Shown here piece by piece: positions 1-11,863 of a stretch of DNA of 64,000 nt (its first letter is position 1; each line of letters starts with the position of its first letter). Both the position numbers and the translations under genes were made by a program. The notes beneath the pieces were generated by a model. The model was given only the letters and a program-made list of their open reading frames with translations, ran no database searches and was not told where the DNA came from. Source of the DNA: Pseudocitrobacter faecalis (GTDB lineage Bacteria > Pseudomonadota > Gammaproteobacteria > Enterobacterales > Enterobacteriaceae); NCBI GenBank assembly GCA_003315335.1, contig QNRL01000005.1:124001-188000 (forward strand), written 5' to 3'.

Positions 1-497
1 CGCGCGTCACCTGCATAAACCAGCGTCATCTCATTGAACGCTTTCCCCGGTAAATGCTCCTGCATGGTGAGCAAATCCGCCAGCAACTGTGTGGGGTGGA
101 ATTCGTTGGTCAAGCCGTTCCATACCGGTACACCCGCGTATTGTGCCAGCGTCTCAACAATCTCCTGACCGTAACCGCGATACTGAATACCGTCATACAT
201 CCGGCCCAGCACGCGAGCGGTGTCTTTAATCGATTCTTTGTGGCCAATCTGGCTGCCGCTTGGGCCGAGATAGGTCACGCGAGCGCCCTGATCGTATGCG
301 GCAACTTCGAAAGAGCATCGTGTGCGGGTTGAGTCTTTTTCGAAGATGAGCGCGATGTTTTTACCGGTCAGTTTTGGCGTCTCTTTGCCACTTTTTTTGT
401 CGGCTTTCAGTTGGGCGGCGAGTTGTAGCAGTGCGTTCAGCTCGGCAGGAGTGAAATCGAGTAATTTTAAAAAGTGCTTATGATAAAAATTCGGCAT
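1..497 (-). CDS. argI: ornithine carbamoyltransferase, N-terminal part (cut by window edge)
   Basis: This gene makes citrulline from ornithine and carbamoyl phosphate in arginine biosynthesis, in the cytoplasm. About 165 codons are visible, read leftwards from the ATG at 495-497; the C-terminal half lies outside the window. The start [15 protein letters not shown], the carbamoyl-phosphate motif STRTR (about residue 56) and the segment [12 protein letters not shown] match remembered E. coli ArgI almost exactly. Two ARG boxes lie directly upstream, so ArgR repression by arginine is expected. It is divergent from rraB, the same arrangement as in E. coli. ArgF is the only close alternative name; genomic context favours argI. 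Confidence 0.96.
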   Translation of the reverse strand, partial: MPNFYHKHFLKLLDFTPAELNALLQLAAQLKADKKSGKETPKLTGKNIALIFEKDSTRTRCSFEVAAYDQGARVTYLGPSGSQIGHKESIKDTARVLGRMYDGIQYRGYGQEIVETLAQYAGVPVWNGLTNEFHPTQLLADLLTMQEHLPGKAFNEMTLVYAGDA

Positions 498-524
498 CTT
501 GTCCTCGCATGGCTTAGGCCACTT

Positions 525-563
525 ATTGAATTAAAATTCAATTTATATGTATGAATATTCAAT
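525..563. promoter_or_regulatory. tandem ARG boxes (ArgR operator) of argI
   Basis: A perfect 14-bp ARG core TGAATTAAAATTCA is seen at 527-540. A weaker second box follows after 3 bp at 546-563, with an intact right half ATTCA at 557-561 and one mismatch in the left half. Two 18-bp boxes separated by 3 bp is the classical ArgR operator geometry. They sit between the argI start (497) and rraB and should repress argI. Confidence 0.88.
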
Positions 564-657
564 TGCAACCCCGGTACACAAATCTTTCTCGTAAAGGTGG
601 AGGCAATGCTTGCGGTATGTGACAATAAGAGTAACGCCACATTACGAGGAACGAGCC

Positions 658-1074
658 ATGGCAAACCCGGAATTACTGGAAGAGCAGCGTGAAGAGACGC
701 GCCTGATCATTGAAGAACTGCTGGAAGACGGCAGCGATCCTGATGCGCTGTATACCATTGAACACCACCTCTCTGCCGATGACTTCGAAGCACTGGAGAA
801 GTTTGCGGTTGAAGCCTTCAAAATGGGCTACGAAGTGACCGAACCGGAAGAGCTGGAAGTGGAAGAGGGCGACACCGTCATCTGCTGCGATATCCTCAGC
901 GAATCCGCGCTGAATGCCGATCTCATCGACGCACAGGTTGAGCAACTGATGACGCTGGCTGAGAAATTTGAAGTCGAATATGACGGTTGGGGCACTTACT
1001 ACGAAGATCCTAACGGCGAAGAAGGCGACGACGAAGATGACGTCGACGAAGATGATGATGGTGTTCGTCACTAA
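658..1074 (+). CDS. rraB: ribonuclease E inhibitor RraB
   Basis: RraB binds RNase E and modulates mRNA turnover in the cytoplasm. The 138-residue product starting [16 protein letters not shown] has the family's usual length and the extremely acidic tail ending DEDDDGVRH. The ATG at 658 is chosen over an in-frame upstream start at 610, because GAGGA lies 8 nt before it and known homologues begin MANPE. It is divergent from argI and followed by a hairpin before miaE. Confidence 0.96.
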   Translation: MANPELLEEQREETRLIIEELLEDGSDPDALYTIEHHLSADDFEALEKFAVEAFKMGYEVTEPEELEVEEGDTVICCDILSESALNADLIDAQVEQLMTLAEKFEVEYDGWGTYYEDPNGEEGDDEDDVDEDDDGVRH

Positions 1075-1084
1075 GCATCACTCA

Positions 1085-1110
1085 CCCACGGCAGCGCCTG
1101 CTGTCGTGGG
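1085..1110. terminator. hairpin between rraB and miaE
   Basis: CCCACGGCAG (1085-1094) can pair with CTGTCGTGGG (1101-1110) around a 6-nt loop, with one G-U pair. No U-run follows, so it may be a weak terminator or an mRNA-stabilising hairpin rather than a full Rho-independent terminator. Confidence 0.45.
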
Positions 1111-1123
1111 GCAAGGATAAAGC

Positions 1124-1882
1124 ATGGATTACCCGCACATACTCTCCCCCGTTCTTACTTTCCTTCACTGCGCTACCCCACAGGCCTGGCTTGATAAAGC
1201 CCGTGACCCGGCGAATTTGCCGCTTTTGTTAACCGACCATTTGGTGTGCGAGTTGAAAGCTGCGCAAACGGCTATGCTGCTGGTGCGCAAATATGTCGCC
1301 GATAAACAGGGCGCAGACGCGCTACTGGCGTGGCTGCAACCGTATGAAGCGTTTGCGTTTCGCGATGGGCCGGAGCCGGATTTTGTCGCGCTACATAAAC
1401 AAATAGGCAAAAGCGTAATGCCGCAGACCGACGATCCGTGGGGGCAGGCGCTGATCGACAGCATGGTGCTGTTGATCAAAGAGGAGCTGCATCACTTCTG
1501 GCAGGTTCGCGAAGCGATGGCCGCGCGTCAGATCCCTTATGTCAAGATCACCGCCAGCCGCTACGCGAAAGGCATGCTCAAGGAGGTGCGTACGCACGAG
1601 CCGCTGACGCTGATTGATAAACTGATTTGCGGAGCCTATATCGAAGCGCGTTCCTGCGAGCGTTTTGCCGCGCTGGCGGCGTACCTCGATGAGCCACTGC
1701 AGAAGTTTTATCTCTCACTGCTGCGCTCTGAAGCCCGTCATTATCAGGATTATCTGGCGCTGGCGCAGCAGGTATCGAAAACGGATATTACCCCGCGTGT
1801 GCGCTTCTTCGGTGAAGTGGAAGCGGCATTAATTAGCACGCCGGATGACGAGTTTCGTTTTCATAGTGGCGTGCCGATGTGA
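1124..1882 (+). CDS. miaE: tRNA-(ms2io6A37) hydroxylase MiaE
   Basis: MiaE is an O2-dependent, ferritin-like diiron enzyme that hydroxylates the isopentenyl group of ms2i6A37 in tRNAs reading UNN codons. The 252-residue protein shows the expected diiron ligands: Glu43 (CELKAAQ), the EELHH segment near 120-124, Glu174/Glu179 (YIEARSCER) and EARHYQDY at 203-210. The start is supported by AGGA upstream of ATG 1124. It lies between rraB and yjgM as in Salmonella and Klebsiella; E. coli K-12 lacks it, which helps place the organism. Confidence 0.94.
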   Translation: MDYPHILSPVLTFLHCATPQAWLDKARDPANLPLLLTDHLVCELKAAQTAMLLVRKYVADKQGADALLAWLQPYEAFAFRDGPEPDFVALHKQIGKSVMPQTDDPWGQALIDSMVLLIKEELHHFWQVREAMAARQIPYVKITASRYAKGMLKEVRTHEPLTLIDKLICGAYIEARSCERFAALAAYLDEPLQKFYLSLLRSEARHYQDYLALAQQVSKTDITPRVRFFGEVEAALISTPDDEFRFHSGVPM

Positions 1883-1891
1883 GGGGAAATC

Positions 1892-2395
1892 CTACAACGC
1901 TTTCAGCATTCGCACTTCACAATCCACGTGGCCGGTGCAGCCCAACGGTTCGCTGATATGCTCGAAGCCTAAGTGCTCATACAGACCAATGGCTTCGCGC
2001 AGAAACTCGGTGGTTTCGAGATAGCAGTGCCTGAACCCCTGTTCACGCGCGTGTTCTAGCGCCATCAGCGCTAACTTCTTCGCTAGCCCCTGGCCGCGCA
2101 CACTCGGCAGGAAGTACATTTTTTGCAGCTCGCAAATATCCGGCTCGCTACAGCCTAACGGTGCAACGCCACCGCCGCCAACCACCTGACCATCTTGCTC
2201 AACCACCCAATACGCGGCACCAGGCTGGCTGTAAACCTCATACAGCTCGTCCAGATTAGGATCGGCGACGGTATAGCCTTTGTCGGCGGTCAGGCCATAT
2301 TCAGCGGAGACCTGGCGAATAACGCTGGCAATAGCGGGATTATCGTCAGCGGTGAGCGGGCGCAGCGTGGCGGCGACCGGGGATATAACACTCAT
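1892..2395 (-). CDS. yjgM: GNAT-family N-acetyltransferase YjgM
   Basis: A 167-residue protein, the same length as E. coli YjgM and very similar along its whole span. The acetyl-CoA loop is recognisable in the segment [19 protein letters not shown] (about residues 99-117), followed by YEHLGFEH near the C-terminus, typical of GNAT folds. The physiological substrate is not evident from the sequence. It is convergent with miaE, with 9 bp between the stop codons, and precedes valS in the same orientation, separated by a REP-like element. Confidence 0.92.
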   Translation of the reverse strand: MSVISPVAATLRPLTADDNPAIASVIRQVSAEYGLTADKGYTVADPNLDELYEVYSQPGAAYWVVEQDGQVVGGGGVAPLGCSEPDICELQKMYFLPSVRGQGLAKKLALMALEHAREQGFRHCYLETTEFLREAIGLYEHLGFEHISEPLGCTGHVDCEVRMLKAL

Positions 2396-2508
2396 AGCGA
2401 AACTCGAAATAATTTGTGACGGAGATATGCAGTTAATAACACCGCAGGGCGGGTGAGTGCAAGCGAGGATAATTCAGGAAGGAAAATTGGGTGCGTGCCT
2501 GAGTGGAG

Positions 2509-2534
2509 GCCGGATACGCAATGCGGCATCCGGC
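2509..2534. repeat. REP-like palindrome between valS and yjgM
   Basis: GCCGGAT (2509-2515) and ATCCGGC (2528-2534) form an inverted repeat with a GC-rich interior, like an enterobacterial REP unit. It lies 27 bp past the valS stop on the valS transcript and probably protects its 3' end. Confidence 0.6.
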
Positions 2535-2560
2535 AACTAAACAGGCACAACCTCAGGGCA

Positions 2561-5416
2561 TTACAGCGCGGCGATGACCGCCTGCTGTTCAATCAGCTTG
2601 GCTTTCGCTTCAGCGTAACCGTCCAGCTTCTCACGCTCTTTGGCGATCACCGCTTCCGGTGCACGCGCCACAAAGCCTTCGTTAGACAGTTTGCTTTCGA
2701 TGCGGCTGATTTCACCTTCGATTTTCGCCACTTCTTTCGCCAGACGCGCCAGCTCATCTTCTTTGTTGATAAGGCCAGCCATCGGGATCAGCAGCTCAGC
2801 GCCGTCGATGATTTTGGTTACCGATACCGGGCCTTTTTCATCGGCTGGCAGCACGGTGATGCTCTCCAGACGCGCCAGGTTCAGCAGGAAGCTACGGTTA
2901 TCGTTTACACGACGCTCCGCGTCTTTACTGCAACCGCGCAGCAGCAGTTCCAGCGGTTTGCCTGGGGCGATGTTCATTTCTGCACGGATGTTACGTACAG
3001 CGACGATCGCCTGTTTCAGCCACTCGGTATCGGCCAGTGCCGCTTCATCCACCTGAGACGCATCGAATTCCGGGAACGGCTGCAGCATGATGGTATCGGC
3101 GGTGATACCGCAAATCACTTTCACACGCTGCCAGATGGTTTCGGTGATGAACGGAATGATCGGATGCGCGAGGCGCAGCAGACCTTCCAGCACGGTCACC
3201 AGCGTATGGCGAGTACCACGCAGTTCCGCTTCAGAGCCCCCGGTCATCACCGGCTTGGTCAGCTCCAGATACCAGTCGCAGAACTGGTTCCAGGTGAATT
3301 CATAGAGAATGCCCGCAGCGATATCGAAGCGGTAGCTATCCAGCGCTTCACGGTACGCTTTCACGGTCTGGTTGAATTCCGCCAGAATCCAGCGGTCTGC
3401 CAGCGACAGCGTCATTTCGCCGCCGTTGAAGCCGCAATCTTGATCTTCGGTGTTCATCAGCACAAAGCGGCTGGCGTTCCACAGCTTGTTACAGAAGTTA
3501 CGGTAACCTTCCAGGCGTTTCATGTCCCAGTTGATATCGCGACCGGTAGACGCCAGCGCCGCCAGGGTGAAGCGCAGGGCGTCAGTGCCGTGCGGCTCGA
3601 TGCCGTTCGGGAACTGTTTCTCGGTACGCTTGCGGATTTTCTCCGCCATCTGCGGCTGCATCATGTTGCCGGTGCGTTTCTCCAGCAGGTCTGCCAGCGA
3701 AATCCCGTCAACCATATCCAGTGGGTCAATTACGTTACCCTTGGATTTGGACATCTTCTGGCCTTCGTCATCACGAATCAGGCCGGTCATGTAAACGGTG
3801 TGGAACGGTACCTGCGGCTTACCATTTTCATCTTTAATGAAGTGCATGGTCATCATGATCATGCGGGCAATCCAGAAGAAGATGATGTCGAAGCCGGACA
3901 CCATTACGCTGGTCGGGTGGAACTGACGCAGGGCGTCGGTGTTTTCCGGCCAGCCGAGGGTGGAGAAAGTCCACAGCGCGGAAGAGAACCAGGTATCAAG
4001 AACGTCTTCGTCCTGACGCAGCGCGACGTCCGCGCCGAGGTTGTTTTCCTGACGCACTTCTTCTTCGGTGCGGCCAACGTAGACGTTACCTTCGTTGTCG
4101 TACCATGCCGGGATACGGTGACCCCACCACAGTTGGCGAGAGATACACCAGTCCTGAATATCGCGCATCCAGGAGAAGTACATGTTTTCGTACTGCTTCG
4201 GCACAAACTGAATGTCGCCGTTTTCAACGGCTTCAACCGCCGGTTTCGCCAGCACGTCGGCACGCACGTACCACTGGTCGGTCAGCATCGGTTCGATAAC
4301 CACGCCGCCACGGTCGCCGTAAGGCACGGTCAGGTCGTGCGGTTTAATCTCTTCCAGCAGGCCGAGGGCATCAACGGCGGCAACGATCGCTTTACGCGCG
4401 GCAAAACGTTCCAGTTTCTGGAACTCTGCCGGGATCTCATTGGAGTAAACGTCAGATTCGTTACCTTTGGTGTCGTACACTTCCGCCGTTTCGCGAATGT
4501 CACCATCAAAGGTCAGAATGTTAATCATCGGCAGTTGATGACGACGACCGACTTCATAGTCGTTGAAATCGTGCGCCGGCGTGATTTTCACGCAGCCGGT
4601 GCCTTTTTCCATGTCGGCGTGTTCGTCGCCCACGATCGGAATGCGGCGGTTAACCAGCGGCAGGACAACGAATTTACCGATCAGATCTTTATAACGCGGA
4701 TCTTCCGGGTTCACGGCCACGCCGGTATCGCCCAGCACGGTTTCCGGGCGGGTGGTGGCGACAACCAGATAATCTTTACCGTCTGCGGTTTTCGCGCCGT
4801 CAGCCAGCGGATAGCGGATATGCCACATTGAGCCTTTCGACTCGCGGTTTTCCACTTCCAGGTCAGAGATGGCGGTACGCAGTTTCGGGTCCCAGTTTAC
4901 CAGGCGCTTGCCACGGTAAATCAGGTCTTCTTTGTAGAGGCGTACGAAGACTTCTTTCACGGCATTGGAAAGCCCTTCGTCCATGGTGAAGCGCTCGCGC
5001 TCCCAGTCCACAGAGTTGCCAAGACGGCGCATCTGACGGGTAATGGTGCCGCCGGATTCCGCTTTCCACTGCCAGATTTTGTCGATGAACGCATCGCGTC
5101 CATAGTCGTGACGGGTTTTACCTTCTTCAGCGGCAATTTTGCGCTCAACCACCATCTGGGTGGCGATACCGGCGTGATCGGTCCCCGCCTGCCAGAGGGT
5201 GTTTTTACCCTGCATGCGCTGGTAGCGAATCATGGTATCCATGATGGTTTGCTGGAAGGCGTGACCCATATGCAAACTGCCGGTGACGTTCGGCGGCGGG
5301 ATCATGATGCAGAAACTTTCCTGGCTTTCATCGCCATTCGGTTTGAAATAGCCCTGCTTTTCCCAGTGCTCGTAAAGCGGCTGTTCGATATCTTGTGGGT
5401 TGTATGTCTTTTCCAT
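2561..5416 (-). CDS. valS: valyl-tRNA synthetase
   Basis: This class I aminoacyl-tRNA synthetase charges tRNA-Val and edits threonine. It has 951 residues, identical in length to E. coli ValS. The nucleotide-binding HIGH-type motif is HMGH at residues 49-52 ([14 protein letters not shown]). The KMSKS loop appears in [10 protein letters not shown] near residue 555, and the coiled-coil C-terminal arm ([17 protein letters not shown]) is present. Its start overlaps the holC stop by one base (TAATG), so it is co-transcribed and probably translationally coupled with holC, as in E. coli. Confidence 0.98.
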   Translation of the reverse strand: MEKTYNPQDIEQPLYEHWEKQGYFKPNGDESQESFCIMIPPPNVTGSLHMGHAFQQTIMDTMIRYQRMQGKNTLWQAGTDHAGIATQMVVERKIAAEEGKTRHDYGRDAFIDKIWQWKAESGGTITRQMRRLGNSVDWERERFTMDEGLSNAVKEVFVRLYKEDLIYRGKRLVNWDPKLRTAISDLEVENRESKGSMWHIRYPLADGAKTADGKDYLVVATTRPETVLGDTGVAVNPEDPRYKDLIGKFVVLPLVNRRIPIVGDEHADMEKGTGCVKITPAHDFNDYEVGRRHQLPMINILTFDGDIRETAEVYDTKGNESDVYSNEIPAEFQKLERFAARKAIVAAVDALGLLEEIKPHDLTVPYGDRGGVVIEPMLTDQWYVRADVLAKPAVEAVENGDIQFVPKQYENMYFSWMRDIQDWCISRQLWWGHRIPAWYDNEGNVYVGRTEEEVRQENNLGADVALRQDEDVLDTWFSSALWTFSTLGWPENTDALRQFHPTSVMVSGFDIIFFWIARMIMMTMHFIKDENGKPQVPFHTVYMTGLIRDDEGQKMSKSKGNVIDPLDMVDGISLADLLEKRTGNMMQPQMAEKIRKRTEKQFPNGIEPHGTDALRFTLAALASTGRDINWDMKRLEGYRNFCNKLWNASRFVLMNTEDQDCGFNGGEMTLSLADRWILAEFNQTVKAYREALDSYRFDIAAGILYEFTWNQFCDWYLELTKPVMTGGSEAELRGTRHTLVTVLEGLLRLAHPIIPFITETIWQRVKVICGITADTIMLQPFPEFDASQVDEAALADTEWLKQAIVAVRNIRAEMNIAPGKPLELLLRGCSKDAERRVNDNRSFLLNLARLESITVLPADEKGPVSVTKIIDGAELLIPMAGLINKEDELARLAKEVAKIEGEISRIESKLSNEGFVARAPEAVIAKEREKLDGYAEAKAKLIEQQAVIAAL

Positions 5417-5859
5417 TATTTCCAGGTTGCCGTGTTCAGGTTGAAACCAGCCACGCGGTAAGCTTTGTATCGTTCGCGCGCCAGTTGTTTAAGCGAATCT
5501 TCGTAAGGAACGAAGTCTATCACTTCTGTGAAAGCGGTGGCAAAATCTGCGAAATTGAGTCGCAGGCTGATCAGTATATCGCGCGGGCTACTGTTACGCT
5601 TTTGCGGCCAGGCAATCTCGACCGGCGCACCACCGCGTGGGCCTTCACCCGCGAGATTATGCGGCACAAAACTCTCCGCCGGGCGTGCCCATAGCGCTTC
5701 ATCCAGCCGGATGGCCTGCTGCTCATCTTCACAGGCAATCAGCACGCGCTTACCACTGCGCCAACGTTCTGCGGCAACGTCGCACACCAGTTGCTCGACG
5801 GCGCTCAAGCCATCGACGGTGGTTTCGTTGTCCAGAAGATAGAACGTCGCATTTTTCAT
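5416..5859 (-). CDS. holC: DNA polymerase III chi subunit
   Basis: HolC (chi) links the clamp-loader complex to SSB in the replisome. The 147-residue protein starting [15 protein letters not shown] and ending FNLNTATWK matches the usual length. An upstream in-frame ATG (5904) would add 15 unrelated residues and is rejected. The stop overlaps the valS start by one base. Upstream of it lies a tandem palindromic repeat block separating it from pepA. Confidence 0.97.
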   Translation of the reverse strand: MKNATFYLLDNETTVDGLSAVEQLVCDVAAERWRSGKRVLIACEDEQQAIRLDEALWARPAESFVPHNLAGEGPRGGAPVEIAWPQKRNSSPRDILISLRLNFADFATAFTEVIDFVPYEDSLKQLARERYKAYRVAGFNLNTATWK

Positions 5860-5896
5860 ATATGGGGCTTCTTGTGGTGGATTTAAATGTGTTGGA

Positions 5897-6125
5897 CCCC
5901 TCACCCTAACCCTCTCCCTCAGGGAGAGGGGACTGACAGTGCAAAGTTCAAAGACCTGCTCTGGTTTTCTCCCTCTTCCTCAGGGAGAGGGGACTGACAG
6001 TGCAAAGTTCAAAGACCTGCTCTGGTTTTCTCCCTCTTCCTCAGGGAGAGGGGACTGACAGTGCAAAATTGAAAGACCTGCTCTGGTTTTCTCCCTCTCC
6101 CTAAGGGAGAGGGCGGGGTGAGGGT
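5897..6125. repeat. three 61-bp tandem repeats with a GGGAGAGGG palindrome
   Basis: A 61-bp unit starts at 5931, 5992 and 6053. Each copy contains a palindrome CCCTCTyCCTcAGGGAGAGG, and the copies differ at only a few positions. The block is bordered by CCCCTCACCCTAACCC on the left and GGGCGGGGTGAGGG on the right, so the outer arms are also inverted repeats. It fills the pepA-holC intergenic space, and the same palindrome family reappears once at 10174-10207. This looks like an expanded REP-type element. Confidence 0.85.
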
Positions 6126-6145
6126 GTTTCCCTTAAAGCCTTAAT

Positions 6146-7660
<1,515 letters not shown>

Positions 7661-7925
7661 CTACGCTCCTGAATCTTAAAGACAACGGCGGTGGCTACAG
7701 TTAGAATTGCAAGCTTTCGTAACTCATTTCCGCTGTTGCGGTGACTTCGTGTTAATCTTAACGTTATTACGGTGTTGGCACGTCAGAAGCAAGTCCTGAA
7801 ACGTGAAACCGCTGAGTCATCTAATCTTAGCGATGTTTTCGACGACTCAAGAGAATAAATGACGTTTAAGCCATGAAACAAGCTATTTTCCTGCAATAAG
7901 ACGGGTTTTTACGGGCGTATTTATA

Positions 7926-9026
7926 GTGATAATCATAAGATATCTGGTGCGGGAGACGCTTAAAAGCCAGCTTGCGATCCTCTTCATCCTGCTTCTGATC
8001 TTCTTTTGTCAGAAACTGGTGAGGATCCTCGGCGCGGCGGTAGACGGCGAGATCCCGACAAACCTGGTGCTCTCATTGCTGGGGCTGGGCGTGCCTGAAA
8101 TGGCGCAGTTAATCCTCCCGCTGAGCCTGTTCCTCGGCTTATTGATGACGCTGGGTAAACTCTACACCGAAAGTGAAATTACGGTGATGCACGCCTGCGG
8201 CCTGAGTAAAGCCGTGCTGATTAAAGCGGCAATGGTGCTGGCGCTGTTCACCAGCATCATTGCTGCGGTGAATGTCATGTGGGCAGGGCCGTGGTCCTCG
8301 CGTCACCAGGATGAAGTGCTGGCAGAGGCGAAAGCCAACCCTGGCATGGCCGCACTGGCGGCGGGTCAATTCCAGCAAGCGACGAATGGCGATTCGGTGC
8401 TGTTTATTGAAAGCGTGGATGGCAGCAGTTTCCATGATGTCTTTTTGGCGCAGTTGCGTCCGAAAGGCAACGCGCGTCCTTCCGTTGTGGTGGCCGATTC
8501 CGGCCATCTCTCGCAGTTGAAAGATGGTTCTCAGGTGGTGACCTTAAACGAAGGTACCCGCTTTGAAGGTACCGCGATGCTGCGTGATTTCCGCATTACC
8601 GATTTTAAAGATTACCAGGCGATTGTCGGTCATCAGGCGGTGACGCTGGATCCGAACGACACCGATCAAATGGACATGCGCACCCTGTGGAACACCAACA
8701 ATGACCGCGCGCGCGCTGAATTCCACTGGCGTATCACGCTCGTGCTGACGGTGGCTATTATGGCGCTGATGGTGGTTCCGCTGAGCGTGGTCAATCCGCG
8801 TCAGGGCCGTGTGCTGTCGATGCTGCCGGCGATGCTGCTGTATCTGGTTTTCTTCCTGCTGCAAACCTCGCTCAAATCAAATGGCGGCAAAGGCAAGCTC
8901 GACCCGGCAATCTGGATGTGGGTGGTGAACCTCTCCTATCTGGCGCTGGCGATCGTGTTGAACCTGTGGGATACCATCCCGATGCGTCGCTTCCGTGCGC
9001 GTTTCTCGGCTAAAGGAGCGGTGTGA
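7926..9026 (+). CDS. lptF: LPS export permease LptF
   Basis: LptF is an inner-membrane subunit of the LptB2FGC ABC transporter that extracts lipopolysaccharide for transport to the outer membrane. The 366-residue protein has the expected six membrane segments (three N-terminal, three C-terminal) around a periplasmic beta-jellyroll. It starts with GTG at 7926 (MIIIRYLVRETLKSQL), matching the annotated E. coli start. Its TGA overlaps the lptG ATG by one base (TGATG), so the two genes are translationally coupled. Confidence 0.97.
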   Translation: MIIIRYLVRETLKSQLAILFILLLIFFCQKLVRILGAAVDGEIPTNLVLSLLGLGVPEMAQLILPLSLFLGLLMTLGKLYTESEITVMHACGLSKAVLIKAAMVLALFTSIIAAVNVMWAGPWSSRHQDEVLAEAKANPGMAALAAGQFQQATNGDSVLFIESVDGSSFHDVFLAQLRPKGNARPSVVVADSGHLSQLKDGSQVVTLNEGTRFEGTAMLRDFRITDFKDYQAIVGHQAVTLDPNDTDQMDMRTLWNTNNDRARAEFHWRITLVLTVAIMALMVVPLSVVNPRQGRVLSMLPAMLLYLVFFLLQTSLKSNGGKGKLDPAIWMWVVNLSYLALAIVLNLWDTIPMRRFRARFSAKGAV

Positions 9027-10108
9027 TGCAGCCATTTGGTGTTCTTGACCGCTATATCGGTAAAACCATCTTTACCACCATCATGATGACGCTGTTCATG
9101 CTGGTGTCGCTCTCCGGCATCATTAAGTTTGTCGACCAGCTTAAAAAAGCCGGGCAGGGGAACTACGATGCGCTGGGCGCCGGGGTGTATACCCTGCTCA
9201 GCATGCCAAAAGATATCCAAATCTTCTTCCCGATGGCGGCCCTGCTGGGGGCGCTGTTAGGTCTGGGGATGCTGGCGCAGCGCAGTGAGCTGGTGGTGAT
9301 GCAGGCTTCCGGCTTTACGCGTATGCAGGTGGCGTTGTCCGTAATGAAAACGGCGATTCCGCTGGTACTGCTGACCATGGCGATGGGCGAATGGGTTGCT
9401 CCGCAGGGCGAGCAGATGGCGCGTAACTACCGTGCGCAGGCGATGTATGGCGGTTCGTTGCTCTCAACCCAACAGGGGATGTGGGCGAAAGATGGCCATA
9501 ACTTTGTTTATATCGAACGGGTGAAAGGTAACGACGAACTGGGTGGGGTAAGCATTTACTCCTTCAACCCGGAGAAACGTCTGCAGTCCGTTCGCTACGC
9601 GGCCTCCGCGAAATTTGATCCGGAAAACAAGGTGTGGCGTTTGTCGCAGGTGGATGAATCTAATCTGACGGACAGCAAGCAAATCACCGGTGCGCAAACC
9701 GTAAGCGGCACCTGGAAAACCAACCTCACGCCTGACAAACTTGGCGTGGTGGCGTTAGACCCGGATGCGCTTTCCATCAGCGGCCTGCACAACTATGTGA
9801 AGTACCTGAAGTCGAGTGGCCAGGATTCCGGCCGTTATCAGCTTAATATGTGGAGCAAAGTCTTCCAGCCGCTCTCCGTGGCGGTCATGATGCTGATGGC
9901 GCTGTCGTTCATCTTCGGCCCGCTGCGTAGCGTGCCGATGGGGGTGCGTGTCGTCACCGGTATCAGCTTTGGTTTTGTGTTCTATGTACTTGACCAAATC
10001 TTCGGCCCGTTGACGCTGGTCTACGGCATCCCGCCAGTGATTGGCGCGCTGCTGCCCAGCGCCAGCTTCTTCGTGATTAGCCTCTGGCTGATGATGCGAA
10101 AAGCATAA
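9026..10108 (+). CDS. lptG: LPS export permease LptG
   Basis: LptG is the partner permease of LptF in the LPS transporter. The ATG at 9026 gives a 360-residue protein beginning MQPFGVLDRYIGKTIF, exactly the E. coli start and length; a GTG one codon upstream (9023) is possible but unnecessary. Membrane helices cluster at both ends with a periplasmic domain between, and the C-terminal region SFFVISLWLMMRKA is intact. The gene ends 12 bp before a strong terminator. Confidence 0.97.
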   Translation: MQPFGVLDRYIGKTIFTTIMMTLFMLVSLSGIIKFVDQLKKAGQGNYDALGAGVYTLLSMPKDIQIFFPMAALLGALLGLGMLAQRSELVVMQASGFTRMQVALSVMKTAIPLVLLTMAMGEWVAPQGEQMARNYRAQAMYGGSLLSTQQGMWAKDGHNFVYIERVKGNDELGGVSIYSFNPEKRLQSVRYAASAKFDPENKVWRLSQVDESNLTDSKQITGAQTVSGTWKTNLTPDKLGVVALDPDALSISGLHNYVKYLKSSGQDSGRYQLNMWSKVFQPLSVAVMMLMALSFIFGPLRSVPMGVRVVTGISFGFVFYVLDQIFGPLTLVYGIPPVIGALLPSASFFVISLWLMMRKA

Positions 10109-10111
10109 CGT

Positions 10112-10142
10112 GTTTAAAAAAGGGAGCGAAAGCTCCCTTGTT
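10112..10142. terminator. bidirectional Rho-independent terminator after lptG
   Basis: AAGGGAGC (10120-10127), a GAAA tetraloop and GCTCCCTT (10132-10139) form a strong hairpin. On the + strand it is followed by TTGTTGTTT. On the minus strand the stem is followed by a clean T-run (positions 10119-10112), so it can also stop transcripts coming from yjgR. Confidence 0.85.
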
Positions 10143-10169
10143 GTTTCCGGCTAACCTGTTGCTCTGAAC

Positions 10170-10207
10170 CGTCCCCTCTCCCTGCGGGAGAGGGCCAGGG
10201 TGAGGGG
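10170..10207. repeat. single copy of the GGGAGAGGG palindromic repeat
   Basis: CCCTCTCCC (10174-10182) and GGGAGAGGG (10186-10194), followed by GGTGAGGGG, repeat the motif and flanking arm of the 5.9-6.1 kb block. It sits between the convergent lptG and yjgR genes, a usual position for REP-like elements. Confidence 0.75.
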
Positions 10208-10225
10208 AACAGACCGCACAACCCC

Positions 10226-11728
10226 TTACCGCCGTCTTCCCCCAAGCAAACTCCCCAGCATCCCACGCACAATCTGATTGGTCACCTGGCGCACCGCGCT
10301 TTTCGCCGCCGTCTGCACGATGCCATCTTTTTTACCGCCGCGCGGCCCGGTGGTGCCGAACAAAATATCCTTCAGCCCGCCAAGAATACCGTCATCCACT
10401 TCAACCGCTTTGCCTTTCGCCGCAGGCGCATTGGCCTGCTCGGTGCTCGCCTGTACGCCTTTTTGCAACATTTCGAATGCAGACTCGCGATCGACCGCAT
10501 CTTCATATTTCCCGTACAACGGCGAGTTGTTGATCAGCCCGTTACGCTCATCGTCGGTAACCGGCCCCATACGTGAGCATGGCGCAATTACCATCGCGCG
10601 TTCGACCACCGACGGGCTGCCTTTGGCATCCAGGAACGAGATTAACGCCTCGCCGGTACCCAATTCCTGAATCGCTTTTTCTGTATCAAACGCCGGATTC
10701 GCGCGCATGGTTTGCGCCGCCGTTTTCACCGCTTTCTGATCTTTTGGCGTAAAGGCACGCAGCGCATGCTGCACGCGGTTGCCCAACTGGCCGAGCACCG
10801 CATCCGGAATATCCGACGGGTTTTGCGACACAAAATAGACGCCCACGCCTTTTGAACGAATCAGGCGGATCACCTGCTCGATTTTATCCAGCAGCACCTG
10901 CGGTGCATCGTTGAACAGCAGGTGCGCTTCATCAAAGTAGAACACCAGTTTCGGTTTCTCAAGATCGCCTGCTTCCGGTAGCTGTTCATAAAGCTCGGAG
11001 AGCATCCACAGCAGGCTGGCTGCGTAGAGTTTCGGCATCTGATAGAGCTTCTCGGCGCTGAGGATGTTAATGATGCCTTTACCGTTGTTGTCGGTGCGCA
11101 TCCAGTCTTTGATATCCAGCATCGGCTCGCCAAAGAAATGCTCGGCACCTTGCTGCTCCAGCGTCAGCAGCCCGCGCTGAATCGCCCCCACCGACGCGCT
11201 ACTGATATTGCCGTACTGATTCTGGAATGACTTCGCATTATCACCGATGTATTGGGTAATGGCGCGCAGATCTTTAAAGTCCAGCAGCAGTAAGCCCTGG
11301 TCGTCGGCGATGCGGAAGATAATGTTCAGCACGCCGGTCTGCACTTCGTTAAGATTCAGCAGACGCGCCAGCAGCAGCGGGCCGAGATCTGACACTGTCG
11401 CGCGCACCGGGTGGCCTTTCTCGGCAAAGATATCCCACACTACCACCGGATTTGCGTGCGGCTCCCAGTCTGTGACGCCAATCTTGCTCAGGCGCTCCTG
11501 AAGCTTTTCTGATGCCTGGCCTGCCTGCGCAACGCCCGTCAGGTCACCTTTTACATCCGCCATAAACACCGGCACGCCAATCTCTGAGAACGACTCCGCC
11601 ATCTTTTGCAGGGTGACGGTCTTCCCGGTACCGGTCGCACCGGTGATTAGCCCGTGACGATTCGCCATTCCCGGCAACAGATGCAGCTCTTTATCCTGCG
11701 TGCGTGCAATTAGCAAAGGTGCGCTCAT
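10226..11728 (-). CDS. yjgR: HerA-like ATPase YjgR (DUF853)
   Basis: A 500-residue P-loop ATPase of the DUF853/HerA-C family. Walker A is GATGTGKT at residues 30-37 and Walker B is [11 protein letters not shown] near residue 260. The C-terminus is basic (GSLLGGRRR). Its cellular role is not established. Position next to lptFG matches E. coli. It is divergent from the dihydroxyacetone kinase gene and convergent with lptG. Confidence 0.92.
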   Translation of the reverse strand: MSAPLLIARTQDKELHLLPGMANRHGLITGATGTGKTVTLQKMAESFSEIGVPVFMADVKGDLTGVAQAGQASEKLQERLSKIGVTDWEPHANPVVVWDIFAEKGHPVRATVSDLGPLLLARLLNLNEVQTGVLNIIFRIADDQGLLLLDFKDLRAITQYIGDNAKSFQNQYGNISSASVGAIQRGLLTLEQQGAEHFFGEPMLDIKDWMRTDNNGKGIINILSAEKLYQMPKLYAASLLWMLSELYEQLPEAGDLEKPKLVFYFDEAHLLFNDAPQVLLDKIEQVIRLIRSKGVGVYFVSQNPSDIPDAVLGQLGNRVQHALRAFTPKDQKAVKTAAQTMRANPAFDTEKAIQELGTGEALISFLDAKGSPSVVERAMVIAPCSRMGPVTDDERNGLINNSPLYGKYEDAVDRESAFEMLQKGVQASTEQANAPAAKGKAVEVDDGILGGLKDILFGTTGPRGGKKDGIVQTAAKSAVRQVTNQIVRGMLGSLLGGRRR

Positions 11729-11863
11729 TTAATTTTTCCTCCATTTATCTGCGTCGAGTATAGGCAAATTGCCAGCAAAAGGCGGCAGGAAATTCTGAGC
11801 TTTGCGGCGCTTTATCCAGCGCGAACTATGCTTTGCATACGGTTTGCATTTTTTTGGAAGGTT

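Noticed and set aside
2453-4831. 792-codon open frame on the + strand
   Set aside because: It is antisense to valS, which is intact and matches E. coli ValS in length and motifs. The frame is a shadow of its codon bias.
5931-6113. Possible CRISPR array
   Set aside because: The whole 61-bp unit is repeated with no unique spacers; it is a tandem repeat of a REP-like palindrome.
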